A DNA stretch of 64,000 nt, from assembly GCF_963675165.1 (NCBI RefSeq), contig NC_087379.1:7594339-7658338 (forward strand), read 5' to 3'. Below the pieces are notes generated by a model. It made no database searches, had not been told where the DNA came from, and worked only from the letters and a program-made list of their open reading frames with translations. The translations under genes and the position numbers were made by a program. Positions within the stretch are counted from its first letter, which is position 1. Each line of letters starts with the position of its first letter. The stretch is from Halichondria panicea (lineage: Eukaryota > Porifera > Demospongiae > Suberitida > Halichondriidae). Positions 53,201-64,000 of this stretch are shown piece after piece.

Positions 53201-56200
53201 CTGACGAGGTAATGAAGCAACTTATGAGCAATAGGTTACGTTACGTAGGAGCTGAAGTATTGCAAAAAGAGTAAAAAATCAGAATCTGACATAAGATTTG
53301 TTCAACACCTGTGAAGCTAGTACATGTATACACACACAATGACATGACATGTACATGATATACCTGACGTACAGGTACAGGGTACATGTACATGTACATG
53401 ATGTACAAGTAAGGTAACACAACAGAAGTCTCATACATGTACTGACAGCTGTGTACCTGATCGATGGTCTTCAACCCGGAGGTCTGACTTAGTCGAGGGA
53501 TCCATTCATTTCTACGCAACTCTTGAACGTCTTGAAGCATGAACTTTATCCTCGCTGGAATCTTGCCTCTCTTGATGATGTCATTAATCCTACCAAAGTA
53601 GCCATCAATCCGTTGCTGTGGGAACCAGAAAAACAATCTACATGTAACAGACAATCCAACCAAACAGCTACTAAATGCAACTTGATATTGGACGTTCCTA
53701 ACACAAGTTATAGACATTTAAAGACAGCTCTGAAAACAGGCCTGATTTTGATGAAAACTCTGAAAAAGCACCCACTTACATGTATAGCAGCCCACCCACG
53801 CTTTTCACACTATGCAAATACACAAACAGAAGACAGAGAGACCACACCCCCTGACTCACCTTAGCCTCCGTGTGGTCGAGCTCCTTCCCTGTGGTGGTGA
53901 TGAGGCGAGCGAAACACTCGAGACTCTCCTCATCCGATGATGACTTGAGCAGGCGCACGATACATTCGTGCATGATGGTCTCGGACAGCATCGTCAGTTT
54001 GAATAGCTCTCCTATAAACCGAATGTTCCCCAGTGACCTCCTACGCGACGTTGTGTCAAACTCTTCTAGCTCGGCTTCGAGACGTTTCTTGTCCTCGGGA
54101 TTGGCGGCCTCATCGATGGCTATAGTCATCTCCAAGTGTTGTTCGTCTTCTTTCTTGTTCTTCTCAAACTCAATCTAACAGGGGAGGGGGTTAGGTTGTG
54201 TTTATAAGCACGTGTACTGATAATCAAGGGTAGCTCTGAAAACAGGCCTCATTCTGAATAATGACCCACTTTAATATATAGCCACTTTTTTTTCTCCAAA
54301 AAATGAAACATTTTGGGCCCAGTACTGACAATTTGATCACCAGCACACATGATTACGTCCCAGCTACATTCCCCAGACCACACCCACCTGACACTTGGTG
54401 AGCAGCTCTCGTCTGAAGTTGGTCTGCTTTATCTTGCCATTATCCTCATACTCCACTTTTAGAGGACTGAGCACCTTACACAGGTTGGCATAGGCTATGC
54501 TGAAGCTGGGCTCCTCCAAGGCCTGGGGGGGTCATGTACATGTACAAACAATTTAGACAAGTACGAGGCATAATGTTATCCTCGACATCTGCTGAACACA
54601 CACTAGTACCAAGGACGTATAAAAAGAGAGAGGACATGCAACTGACTATCAACCCTACGTGTGAGCAAAAAGCTACAGACCAGATATATACTATGCACTG
54701 TACACAAAAATCTATTAATAGAATTTATTTTTAGATATTACTACCGCCCCCTTTAGTTTTTGCTCGCAAGCTGTTGCATGCCCTCTCTCTTTTTATACGC
54801 CCTTGCTAAGCACACAGACTACGGTAGAAGACATACCTTTGTGAAGATTTTGTCTATGCAGACTTGCAGCCGCTCCTGAGTGTTGATGGCTAACTCGAGC
54901 GCTTGCTCAGCGAGTTTCTGGAACTTTGTGGGCGTGAGTTTGTTGAGGATGCCCTGAAACTTTCGATACAAGTCCATAGTCTCTTTATCATCGCCCGTCA
55001 TCTCGGCTAGGGTTTCTTGAGGCCGCACCCACCTCTTCTCCGCCTTGTGTAGATCCACCTTCTGTAAGGGGGGGGGGGGGGGGGGGGTGGTGATCCATAC
55101 TGGTCGGTTATGATGGTTAGTACTAAACACAATATAAAAAAGGCTTAATATCGATAAAGATATTTTTATTTCACTGTACAACAACAGAGAGCTAATTGTA
55201 TAGAGTATCAGCTACACGCTCGTCATTGTAGCTCACCTCTGTCCCTATTGGTTGATGAGAGATCCTCTTCGGCTCAGAGCCTCTACGCATCCCTCCTCCA
55301 CCGCCACCACCACCACCGCCACCACTCTTCTTGCCACCATAGCCCATCATAGGTGCTGAAGGAGAGGGGCCCCTGTGCACACACACAAATACAATACAAC
55401 ATAAAACCTTTTTTATTATTATTTATTTTGCAAACTTACTTTAACAGCGCTTGCCCTCCTCCAATCTGGAACACATCAAAGACCTTCTTGAGGCCAGCTG
55501 GAGGTTCTTGACACGCCCTGTCCCCGGCAAATCTGAGCAGAAAGTCTCGATCATACTTCTTAGGTTTGTCCTCATCAACTGGAGAATATTATATAAATAT
55601 TATAACAGAAGCAATCTACTCCACGCTTACCAGGGGGCTCGATGACAGTCTGCACAGGGGGTTGTGTCTTCATCGGGGGTTGTGTCTTCACTGGGGGTTG
55701 CTTCACAGGAGGTTGTGTTTTCACAGGGGGTTGCTTCACTGGGGGTTGTGTTTTCACTGGAGATTGCTTCACAGGGGGTAGTGTCTTCACTTGGGGTTGC
55801 GTCTTCACTGGGGGTTGTGGCTCCACAGCGCTGACCACTTCAGGTTCAGGTTCGGATTTTGGTTCAGGTATAACGACCTTCTTGACCTCTGGTACCTCCT
55901 CCTTGACCTTAGGTACCTCTTCCTTGACCTCAGGGGCAGCAGGAGTGGGCTTCTCCACAGGAAGTGTGTTGACTGTTTCCTGTTCTACTGCAACCTTCAC
56001 TTTAGGAAGTGTCTCTGTGGATCGTGGATGAATAAGCCACCAGCATATTAGAGAATGGCAGGTGCTACCTTCTCTATTAGTAACATCACATTAACATCAA
56101 CTAGAAGCAATTTCTATATATACATGTATCAAGAAATGAAATGGCATTTATTGTTAGCGTACTATTATTGATGTCATTTCAACACTACAGTCAGTACCTG

Positions 56201-57582
56201 GTGTGGGTGGTGCTTCAACAGGCACTGTGGGGGGTGGTTTCACCAGCGGCTCCTCCGCCAATGGTACCATTAGCTCTGTGGGGGGTGGTTCCAGGGGAGT
56301 CGTGGGCTCAGCGCTAACAATCTCCTCCTTGGTCTTCTCCACACCACCACCGTTAATGACAGGGGCTTCCCCCTCTCCAGTCTTGACCTCATCAGGACGT
56401 CGGATTATAGCATTGGGACGAAACTCTGTCACCGGTGGCGGTTGCACCACAAGAGCGGGCCGAAACTCTTGAGCTATTGGTTGCCTAGGTACAAAGACAG
56501 GGGAAGATGTGTTCATGGCATGCACTTGGGTTATGAATGTTTGTGCAATTTCAGGTCTTTGGGCATTCATTTTCGGGTCTGGCAGGAGGCCACCCTGAGG
56601 CGCAGTGGGTGGGGCACTAGACACAGGGGGTGGGCTACTGCCCGTTTTTGCTTTGCTAAGTTTCACTTCGGTCCCAGTGTTGGGATCCACAATTTTGATT
56701 GCTTTCGAGACTTTCTTTGCAGCTGGCAGTGTTTTAGGCTGAGCTGGGACAGGGTAGGTGACTTGACTATTGGCGACAAGGCCTGTGCTAACCGGCATTG
56801 GTGGCTGTATCGGCATACCGGCCACAACTGCTGGGTTGCTCAGGTTCATAGGGTTAATTTGTTGAGGAATTTGCTGCTGATGACCGAGTAAATGCTGCTG
56901 ATAGAGGGCGTACTGATTAGGGTGGAGTCCAATAACCTGAGGCTGCTGGTACGGGGTGTACATCGGGGATCGTATGAACTGTGTTCCAGCGGGTGCAGTG
57001 GTGGAGAGAGCTTGCTGTTGGCCGGGGTAATGGAGCAGCCCTGCGTTGGGCATCATCCTGGGGCCTACTGTTTGCCCTGAAGGTACTTGAGAGCGAGGCG
57101 TCATCTGAGCGGAACGGTAACGCCTGTGTAGAGAGAGAGGTATGATAAGCTAATTATAGCTAATTGACCAACACAATTTAACGTACAAAAATTAACAGTA
57201 TACAGAGCTAGACAACACTCGCAGCTAAATAAAGTCTAAATAACGTCTGACACATGATCGCAACAGTAGCAAGCTATGATGATACTAACCCTTCCCTACC
57301 GTATTGCTATATAGAATGATTTGCGAGCATAACATAGCGAGGGTTGTTCAATTCACAAAACCTAAAATTTAATTATTACTAGTAAATACACACGATCCTT
57401 GTCAGAACGCAATAGTTGATCGCAAAAGTCAAATTTTTTGTCGATTTGGCTGATTTTTCACCAGCAAAATATTCTAGTAATACGGTAACTCTGCTATATA
57501 CAACTAACGGTTGATCGCTGTTACGACCACGTCCGCCGGACCGTGGGCGGTAGCCGCCTCCCGAGTACTGTTGGGTGGTCAT
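50290..57582 (-). CDS. EIF4G: eukaryotic translation initiation factor 4G
   Basis: eIF4G bridges the cap-binding eIF4E, the helicase eIF4A and eIF3 in cytoplasmic translation initiation. About 18 exons. The N-terminus (57582-56198) is RG- then Gln/Pro-rich. Exon 3 (about 56014-55631) has a low-complexity (PPVKTQ)n tract. Exon 4 (about 55578-55440) carries the eIF4E-binding motif YDRDFLL. MIF4G helices follow (55060-53460: [37 protein letters not shown]-like [14 protein letters not shown]). An Arg/Lys/Ser linker spans 53200-52400, MA3 52370-51680, and the W2 domain ends in the aromatic/acidic [14 protein letters not shown]. This is full-length eIF4G1/3 type, not the short DAP5 type, because the eIF4E site is present. 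I chose ATG 57582; an upstream non-ATG extension has no support. Confidence 0.95.
53660..53790. repeat. dispersed element, family B copy
   Basis: CAAACAGCTACTAAATGCAA, GGACGTTCCTAACACAAGTT and GAAAACAGGCCTGATTTTGA, in an eIF4G intron. A shorter related block is at 54225-54330. Confidence 0.6.
54611..54804. mobile_element. 194-bp MITE in eIF4G intron
   Basis: The left end AAGGACGTATAAAAAGAGAG (continuing AGGACATGCAAC) is mirrored by GTTGCATGCCCTCTCTCTTT (continuing TTATACGCCCTT), a 32-bp inverted repeat with two mismatches. A clear target-site duplication was not identified. Confidence 0.8.
55640..55830 (-). repeat. coding minisatellite, (PPVKTQ)n in eIF4G
   Basis: About ten copies of GGGGGTTGTGTCTTCACTGG / GGTTGCTTCACAGG-type units inside an eIF4G exon, read on the minus strand as PPVKTQ and PPVKQ. 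All are in frame. Confidence 0.85.
57300..57485. mobile_element. dispersed element C, copy in eIF4G intron 1
   Basis: It is homologous in inverted orientation to 59985-60165. Shared words are TTACTAGTAAATACACACGA and CCAGCAAAATATTCTAGTAA (here), matching TCGTGTGTATTTACTAGTAA and TTACTAGAATATTTTGCGGG there. Confidence 0.75.
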
Positions 57583-57663
57583 GGTGGGTGTGGTCAATGA
57601 TATACTAATCGATGACCTGAATCTAACGTCTGACTATGAGAATGAATGCTCCTGAGCTCCAGG

Positions 57664-58065
57664 GTGACCTATAGTGTGGGCTGTGTGTGTGGTGGGTGGT
57701 GACCTATAGTGTGGGCTGTGTGTGTGTGTGGGGGGGGGTGGTGACATATAGTGTGGGCTGTGTGTGTGTGTGTGTGTGTGGTGACCTATAGTGTGGGCTG
57801 TGTGTGTGTGTGGGGGGGTGGTGACATATGTGTAGGCTATGTGTGTGTGTGTGTGGGGGGGTGGTGACCTATAGTGTAGGCTGTGTGTGTGTGTGTGGGG
57901 GGGTGACCTATAGTGTAGGCTGTGTGTGTGTGTGGAGGGGGGGGGTGACCTATAGTGTAGTGTGTGTGTGTGTGGGGGGGGTGACCTATAGTGTAGGCTA
58001 TGTGTGTGTGTGTGTGTGTGTGTGGGGGGTGGTGACCTATAGTGTAGGCTGTGTGTTATGTAACT
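57664..58065. repeat. GTGACCTATAGTG / TG minisatellite
   Basis: About nine units, each GGTGACCTATAGTGTAGGCT followed by a TG tract and a G run, total unit about 40-47 bp. It lies 80-480 bp upstream of the eIF4G start codon. Confidence 0.9.
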
Positions 58066-58919
58066 ATGTTAGGATTGCACAATTATGACTGGGCAGTACA
58101 GGGAAATCACACAACAGTACACTACACACTAAGAGGGGGTGGGAGAGGGTTTAAAGGTCAAGCTCAATAACAACTAGATGCAGGCAAACTTCTACGCACT
58201 ATGCAATACAGTGTACCTATGTGTGTCTTACTACTATATAGTTAATGTACACTGTATATGTTATCTTAGCGGTGGTGTGTGTGTGTGTGGGGGGGGGGGG
58301 GCCCACCTGTGTGGCCGGTTCTAACAATTCTGATCGCCTGAGGTGGTGACCAGGTCTACACAGTCTGTCTCTAATGGTGATAGAGGGACGAGGTGTGTGT
58401 GGGGTGGTGTGGGCGTGTACGAGCCTCGGACAGACACTGGGTGTGTGTGAGCAGGGAAGAGACAGTCTCTAGTGGTGACCTGACACGGAGGGGGCTCTTA
58501 GCTTGAGGGCTCAGGGGACTTGACTGTGTAGAATCGTTGATGACGGGTCTATTAACTTAACAATCAAGAGTCGATTATAGTGGATTTCACTGACTTGCTG
58601 TGGGTCTCTGGTCTTCTTGTGTGTAAATACGTTGTATCTAGTCTTGTTACTATTACTTACTAACCTATAGAAGCTAGAATAAAGCCGATCCGAGAGGATA
58701 CAGATGGTTAAGGTCTTGTGCCTATCGTAGGAAAGGCATAAAGGAAGCATGGACTTGTTCCAATTACAAGTATTGGTAGATCTCCGTGTGAAATTTCTCG
58801 GAAATTTCATAACTATGGGCTACATTATGTGAACAAAGAGAGATAAATATAGATACATGTGTGTTAGGTAGATTCACTGCTCTTAGGCTATATTTATCGC
58901 TTCAGCTGATAGCCTACGG
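58066..58919. other. intergenic between eIF4G and SLC66A1 copy 1
   Basis: The genes diverge. The gap holds G-rich and TG stretches (58275-58310) and no exon that I can support. The minus-strand frame at 58511-58810 has no recognisable product. Promoters of both genes should lie within 57583-58919. Confidence 0.45.
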
Positions 58920-59538
58920 ATGGATGGACTACTGTGGCTGCAAATCAACGAGACCAACTTGTCAAGCTCCTGTCCTAGCAATGTGACTGACCCCCAGACC
59001 TCAGGCTGGGTGTTTGTAGTGTTTGGAGAATGTGTCGTGAACTTAAGACAATGGTTTGCCTTCTGGATAGGGCTCAGCTCCATTCTCTTCTGGCTTGTGG
59101 CACAAGTACCGTGAGTGTATGTGTGCCCTCAGGCTCTGTATTAGCATACGCTAAGTGTGTGTGACTATACGTATGTACATGCAGTCAGTTGGTGAAGAAT
59201 TGCCGCACTGGTAAGGGGGACGAAGCTCTGTCCTTCTGGTTCCTGCTGCAGTGGTTCCTCGGAGACGCTACCAATCTATTAGGAGCCCTTCTGTCGCACC
59301 AGTTGGGCACTCAGGTAAATATTTCGTCAGTGCTGTGAATCCATCACCTGATATATTCATCATTATGCATGGTAAGCATCACTAACAACTTTTCCTTGTA
59401 TGTACATGTAGATTGCCACGGCTGTGTACTTCGTTATCATGGACAGTATCACAATGCTACAGTTCCTGTATTACGTTATAAAAAATCAAGGAGTCAAAGG
59501 TATTAGCAATCCTCCCCGTGACAGTCACACCACCCACC

Positions 59539-59623
<85 letters not shown>

Positions 59624-60677
59624 TAGGGCTTCTCAACTGCTGCAAGATGAAGAAGAGTCCTACATTACTGGCTGGTCTCCTCCCTGGAGTAGTGTGTGGT
59701 CTCCTCCTGGCCTCCCAGGGTCCCTCACTGTGGACACACTCCTATCAGACTCCACCCTGGACCGGGAGAACACTCAAGGATATTGACATCAAAGACGTGT
59801 TTGATGTGAATGACCCTGAGGCCATAGCTGGGTATGTGCTGGGCTGCATCTCAGCTATCCTCTATGTCATGTCCAGGGTCCCCCAGATCGTCAAGAACGT
59901 GAGAGCATGCACACTAACTTTGAGTGGCCATTTTATTATAATGACGGTAGAATGGGTTGTAGAATTACAGTAGAATGATTAGTTACTAGAATATTTTGCG
60001 GGTAAAAAACCTTTGCGAATGAGCCAAATCAGCAGAAAATTTTACCATTTGTGGGCAAAGATCGTGTGTATTTACTAGTAATAATTTAGGTTTGGCGGTG
60101 TTGCGAATTGATCAACCCTCGCATAGTTCGCAAATGTTTGATGCTCGCAAAACTTCTGGTACAGTAGAATACAATAGAACATGTCTGTCTTCTCTTGCAG
60201 TTTAGACGATGCTCTGTAGAGGGTCTCTCTCCCGTCATGTTTGTGCTGGCCATACTGGGCAATGTAACGTATGGACTGGGTATATTCCTCTACTCTGTGG
60301 ACCCAGTCTTCCTCCTACAACGACTGCCCTGGCTCGTGGGAAGTGTGGGGACCCTCTTCTTTGACTTCACTGTATCCTATAGCATGTGTGTGTACAATGA
60401 CTTCACTGTGCCCTGGATGACACACATGGGAATTATGATCACACATTTCCTGGTAGAACTATGATCACGTTATGTGTTCTCCTTCACCTGGCAACAGATT
60501 CTGCTCCAGTTTCTGATGAGTGTATGCAGACGTCATGCCCGTCACCTGTATCTAGGGGTGGAGGGGGGAGAGACTGAGCCGCTACTAAGTCATGTGAGCA
60601 GCACGAGTGAGAAGAGTTTACAGGTGGCCAATCAGAATAAGAGAAGGAGAGGAAGTATCTCTCCAGATCGTGGATAG
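58920..60677 (+). CDS. SLC66A1: lysosomal PQ-loop amino-acid transporter, copy 1
   Basis: SLC66A1 (PQLC2) exports cationic amino acids from lysosomes. Six exons (58920-59110, 59185-59314, 59412-59499, 59627-59898, 60201-60371, 60498-60677) give 343 residues. Both PQ loops are visible: QVPQLVKNCRTG near residue 62 and RVPQIVKNFRRCSVEGLSP near residue 222, with about seven hydrophobic segments. The luminal N-terminus has N-glycosylation sequons (NETN, SNVT). The C-tail carries an acidic dileucine ETEPLL, the expected lysosomal sorting signal. It is the first of three tandem copies and the most diverged. Element C sits in the intron before exon 5. Confidence 0.92.
59545..59620. repeat. CA microsatellite before exon 4 of SLC66A1 copy 1
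   Basis: Runs of CA with CCCA interruptions end at the GCATAG splice acceptor and form its upstream tract. Confidence 0.9.
59985..60165. mobile_element. dispersed element C, copy in SLC66A1 intron
   Basis: Inverted homologue of 57300-57485. Its ends ACTAGAATATTTTGCGGG and GCTCGCAAAACTTCTGGTAC look like diverged inverted termini built on the word TTTTGCG. Confidence 0.72.
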
Positions 60678-60856
60678 ATATCAGACTGATATATTTCATT
60701 TTTGTATACTTATCATGTTTGGCAGGTAAATAATATTATTTATTAAGACTGTTAGGTCATTAGTACCAGCCCCACCCCTCTTTCTTTAGAAAGGGATTTC
60801 CCCCAGTTGTGTGCCCCACACACGACCTTGTATAGCTAGCTATCTATCTGTTGGCT

Positions 60857-62073
60857 ATGGCGTTCTTCCTGCAAGAGGACTGGACTGACTACTACAATGA
60901 GAGCTGCTCTGAGAACATCACTGGTCCCCTGGGATCTTGGTGGGTGCACAAGGCCTTTGGGCAGTGCATAGGCAATGTGAGACAGTGGTTTGCCTTCTGG
61001 ATTGGTCTCAGCTCCATCCTCTGCTGGATGATGGCCCTCATCCCGTGAGTCTGTTCCCCCCCCTCCCCCGTGGCCCACCCTTCTGTGTGTGTGTGTGTGT
61101 GTGTGTGGTAGGGATACTGTGGCTGCACTGTTGACAGCTAGCTAGCTACAATCTGTAGAAGGGGGGGGTGGGGCTGCTAGTTTCATCTTTATTGTCCCAC
61201 AGGCAACTGGTAACTAACTGTCGGACAGGGAAGGCAGACGAAGCTCTGTCAGTGTGGTTTCTCATGCAGTGGATGATGGGTGACCTCACCAACCTACTAG
61301 GAGCTGTACTCACAGGGCAACTCTTCACACAAGTACGACTTCTATAGACTCAATATACACATAACCACTGACCCAACAGATTGCTACAGCAGTGTACTTT
61401 CTGATGATTGATTGTGTCATTGTCTCTCAGTATTTCTACTATCTCATTAAGAATCAAGGAGTCCAAGGTGTGGCTCTTTCATTGTACCATGTATAGCTAT
61501 GTATTGTTTTAATAGGTCTTCGTAGTTTCTTCAAAGACAAGCCTCAAGTACTGGCTGGTCTTCTCCCCGGAGTGGTGTGTGGTCTCCTCCTGGCCTCCCA
61601 GGGCCCCTCACTGTGGACACACTCCTATCAGACCCCACCCAGGACCGGGAGAATACTGCAACAGAGCCGGGAGATTGACTGGGAAGATATCTTTGATTTC
61701 GACGATGCAAAAAGTGTTGCTGGGTATGTGCTGGGATGCATCTCTGCTGCTTTCTATGTCTTTGCACAAATCCCTCAGATTATAAAAAATGTGAGTATCA
61801 TTGTATAAATGTAACCTCCAAAGCAATTTTGTTGTAATTATCTATGCAGTGCAGACGATGCTCTGTAGAGGGTCTTTCTCCAATCCTGTTCATACTGGCC
61901 ATGATGGGAGAAATCACGTACTGTCTGGGTATATTCCTCTACTCTGTGGACCCAGTGTTCCTATTGCAGAGATTGCCCTGGATTGTGGGGAGTGGTGGGG
62001 CATTGGTCTTTGAGTTCACTGTATCCTCTATAATTGTATACATCAACTAGTCAACATTACTCTATACAGCATA

Positions 62074-62129
<56 letters not shown>

Positions 62130-62530
62130 CGTGCGTGCGTGCGTGCGTGTGTGTGTGTGTGTGTGCGTCGTGCGTGCGTGCGTGCGTGTGTGCGTGTATG
62201 GGTATGTGTGTGTGTGCGTGTGTGCGTGTATGGGTATGTGTGTTTGTACCTCAGTATAATTATAATAATTATAGTTAATATGTGTGCATTGTAATGTACC
62301 TATATATAGTGTGTGTATGTGTGTGTTTGTACCTATAGTATATTGTTATGGCCTTAGCTATTGCTCAGATAGTGGTGCAGTTTGTGGTGAGCTGGATTGC
62401 TAAGTGTCGCCGCGTCAAACAAGTGGAGGAAAAGGAGCCATTGTTAGCAGTTCGTTACAATAAGTACGAGGAAACTGAACATTCTGATACAGAGATTTTT
62501 GTAGATAAAACAAATCGAACAGTGGTATAA
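60857..62530 (+). CDS. SLC66A1: lysosomal PQ-loop amino-acid transporter, copy 2
   Basis: Six exons with the same boundaries as copy 1: 60857-61047, about 61201-61330, 61380-61467, 61517-61792, about 61850-62025, and about 62346-62530. It starts MAFFLQEDWTDYYNES, with NES and NIT glycosylation sequons. PQ loops are LIPQLVTNCRTG and QIPQIIKN. The tail has EKEPLL, so lysosomal sorting is probably kept. AATAAA follows at 62594-62599. A long TG/CG microsatellite (62074-62250) fills the last intron. It appears intact. Its first exon is nearly identical to that of copy 3, so the two split recently or exchanged sequence. Confidence 0.9.
62074..62250. repeat. TG microsatellite with GTGCGTGC blocks
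   Basis: A long TG run followed by twice-repeated TGCGTCGTGCGTGCGTGCGT blocks, in the last intron of SLC66A1 copy 2. Confidence 0.9.
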
Positions 62531-62660
62531 TATTCATTACTTGTTTTTTGTTTGAGTGGACACATGACACTATCATTATATATACACCATTGGAATAAAT
62601 ATGCTAAGTTGACATGTGAGATACACATAGATCTAGCTAGTTTTGGCTAAAGCTATACTT

Positions 62661-64000
62661 ATGGCGTTCTTCCTGCAAGAGGACTGGACTGACTACTACA
62701 ATGAGAGCTGCTCTGAGAACATCACTGGTCCCCTGGGATCTTGGTGGGTGCACCAGGCCTTTGGGCAATGCATAGGCAATGTGAGACAGTGGTTTGCCTT
62801 CTGGATTGGTCTCAGCTCAATCCTCTGCTGGATGATGGCCCTCATCCCGTGAGTCTGCTCCCCTTCTGTGTGTGTGTGTGTGTGTGTGTCTGCAAAGAAG
62901 CGGCTATAGCAATAATTATATGATTTAGTTTTAGCCTTTGCTAGTTTTGAGCTAGCTAGCTGTGAGGTATTGATAAATATAGGGGGGGTGGGGCTGGCTG
63001 CTGGCTAGATAATTATGTGTGTCAGGATTAATTTATAATGTAGGCAACTGGTGACGAACTGTCGGACTGGGAAGGCAGACCAGGTGCTCTCAGTGTGGTT
63101 CCTCATGCAGTGGGTGATAGGGGACACTACTAACCTACTAGGAGCCATCCTAACAGACCAACTCTTCACGCAAGTAAGCCAATGTTTGAACGACAAGTGC
63201 ACTAGACTTTAATACACATGATTGACCGTTTATTATTCAGCTTGCCACGGCTGTGTACTTTGTACTGATAGACTGTGTCTCTGTGTCACAATACATCTAC
63301 TATATGTGACAGGGCCTAGGAAAACAACCCTTATGGAGCAAACTAATAATGTTCAGTACACTACAAAGTAAAATATTTAGAGCTATTTTAGGATTTTGGT
63401 TTTCTTTCATAAGAAGTAACTTCAATATCTCCTCTAACTAAAAAAAAAATTTTTTTATCTGAAAATTTTTTGTATAGCCGTTACAAGGCAGCCATTGAAT
63501 TTTTTCATGCTGTTCTTATATGCAGATAGAACTTGGAACATTAGTTTCTCAAAACGGTAGGTCAATACTGTCCCCCTTTCACCCGAAAATATTTTGGGGT
63601 AGGAAGGTGCAAAGTGAGTGATATTGTAATCAATTTGAAGCTTAAGCACTGCTTTATTTAATTAAGCAATAAAATACAATTAATTAGTTTGCTCCATAAG
63701 GGTTGTTTTCCTAGGCCCTGTCACATATTATCAAGAACCAAGGACTCAAAGGTGTTGCCTAGTGTATAGTAGCCACGCAATTGTTGTACCATACAATGCA
63801 TGGAATGTGCTCAGGTCTTCGTAGCTGCTACAAGGACAAGCCGACATTACTGGCTGGTCTTCTCCCTGGGGTGGTGTGTGGTCTCCTCCTGGCCTCCCAG
63901 GGTCCCTCACTGTGGACACACTCCTATCAGACTCCACCCAGGACTGGGAGAATACTGCAACAAAGCCGGGAGATTGATTGGGGGGATGTGATTAACTTTG
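62661..64000 (+). pseudogene. SLC66A1: SLC66A1 copy 3, disrupted by a MITE and cut by window end
   Basis: Exon 1 (62661-62851) matches copy 2 except for about one residue, and exon 2 (about 63044-63174) is intact. Exon 3 begins at 63241 but is split at 63304 by a 421-bp MITE; reading into it gives TAT ATG TGA, a stop after YIYYM. The rest of exon 3 resumes at 63728 (ATCAAGAACCAAGG) up to 63752, and exon 4 starts near 63816. Outside the MITE, the exons I could read have no other break, so the insertion looks recent. It could be a pseudogene or make a protein of about 130 residues holding only the first PQ loop. The C-terminal half lies beyond the window. Confidence 0.85.
63305..63725. mobile_element. 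421-bp MITE with perfect 43-bp inverted repeats
   Basis: The left terminal repeat 63305-63347 (starts TGTGACAGGGCCTAGG) and the right one 63683-63725 are perfect reverse complements over 43 bp. A TA dinucleotide flanks each side (63303-63304 and 63726-63727), which fits a TA target duplication as in Tc1/mariner-type elements. The interior is AT-rich with no transposase. It sits in coding exon 3 of SLC66A1 copy 3. Confidence 0.95.

Noticed and set aside
57828-58088. GGVTYSVGCVCV repeat frame
   Set aside because: It is a translation of the non-coding GTGACCTATAGTG/TG minisatellite upstream of eIF4G, with no splice or start context.
58511-58810. 99-residue minus-strand frame upstream of SLC66A1 copy 1
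   Set aside because: No splice partners, no recognisable motif, and it lies in the divergent promoter gap.

Overview
The window is nuclear DNA of an early-branching animal, most likely a demosponge. The organism call is inference. What I see is intron-rich genes with GT-AG junctions, very short intergenic gaps, many divergent gene pairs, AT-rich introns full of TG/CA microsatellites and small inverted-repeat elements, and animal gene families (Mind bomb, HPS3, jagunal, sepiapterin reductase, RNF212-like, a collagen-like gene) next to a cation/Ca2+ exchanger of the type best known from plant NCL proteins. No bacterial operon, CRISPR array, rRNA or tRNA was seen. All gene models were built by hand by joining phase-compatible splice sites.

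Layout. 1-2900: AT-rich, tandem repeats, no gene. 2902-4854 (-): collagen-like gene. 6595-14664 (-): MIB1-type E3 ligase. 15025-17190 (+): unidentified coiled-coil gene. 17293-18097 (-): sepiapterin reductase. 18397-18879 (+): jagunal. 19310-20617: tandem duplication of the preceding 2.2 kb that kept a broken SPR copy and lost jagunal. 20964-25052 (-): NCL-like exchanger. 25434-38430 (+): a large scaffold of about 1,883 residues with six PH-like domains and clustered tyrosine motifs. 38708-40468 (-): RER1. 40731-43452 (+): RNF212-like RING protein. 43617-49768 (-): HPS3. 50290-57582 (-): eIF4G. 58920-64000 (+): three tandem SLC66A1/PQLC2 copies, the third split by a 421-bp MITE and cut by the window end.

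The genes do not form one pathway. Several serve membrane traffic and lysosomes (RER1, jagunal, HPS3, SLC66A1). Many neighbours are arranged head-to-head with 0.3-0.4 kb between start codons (MIB1/coiled-coil, SPR/JAGN1, exchanger/PH scaffold, RER1/RNF212-like), which suggests shared bidirectional promoters. The strongest candidates for something undescribed are the six-PH phosphotyrosine-type scaffold with an alternative first exon, the collagen-like protein without a signal peptide but with a basic nuclear-type motif, the exon tail and splice donor of the exchanger copied into a 42-bp intronic array, and the MITE inserted in a coding exon.
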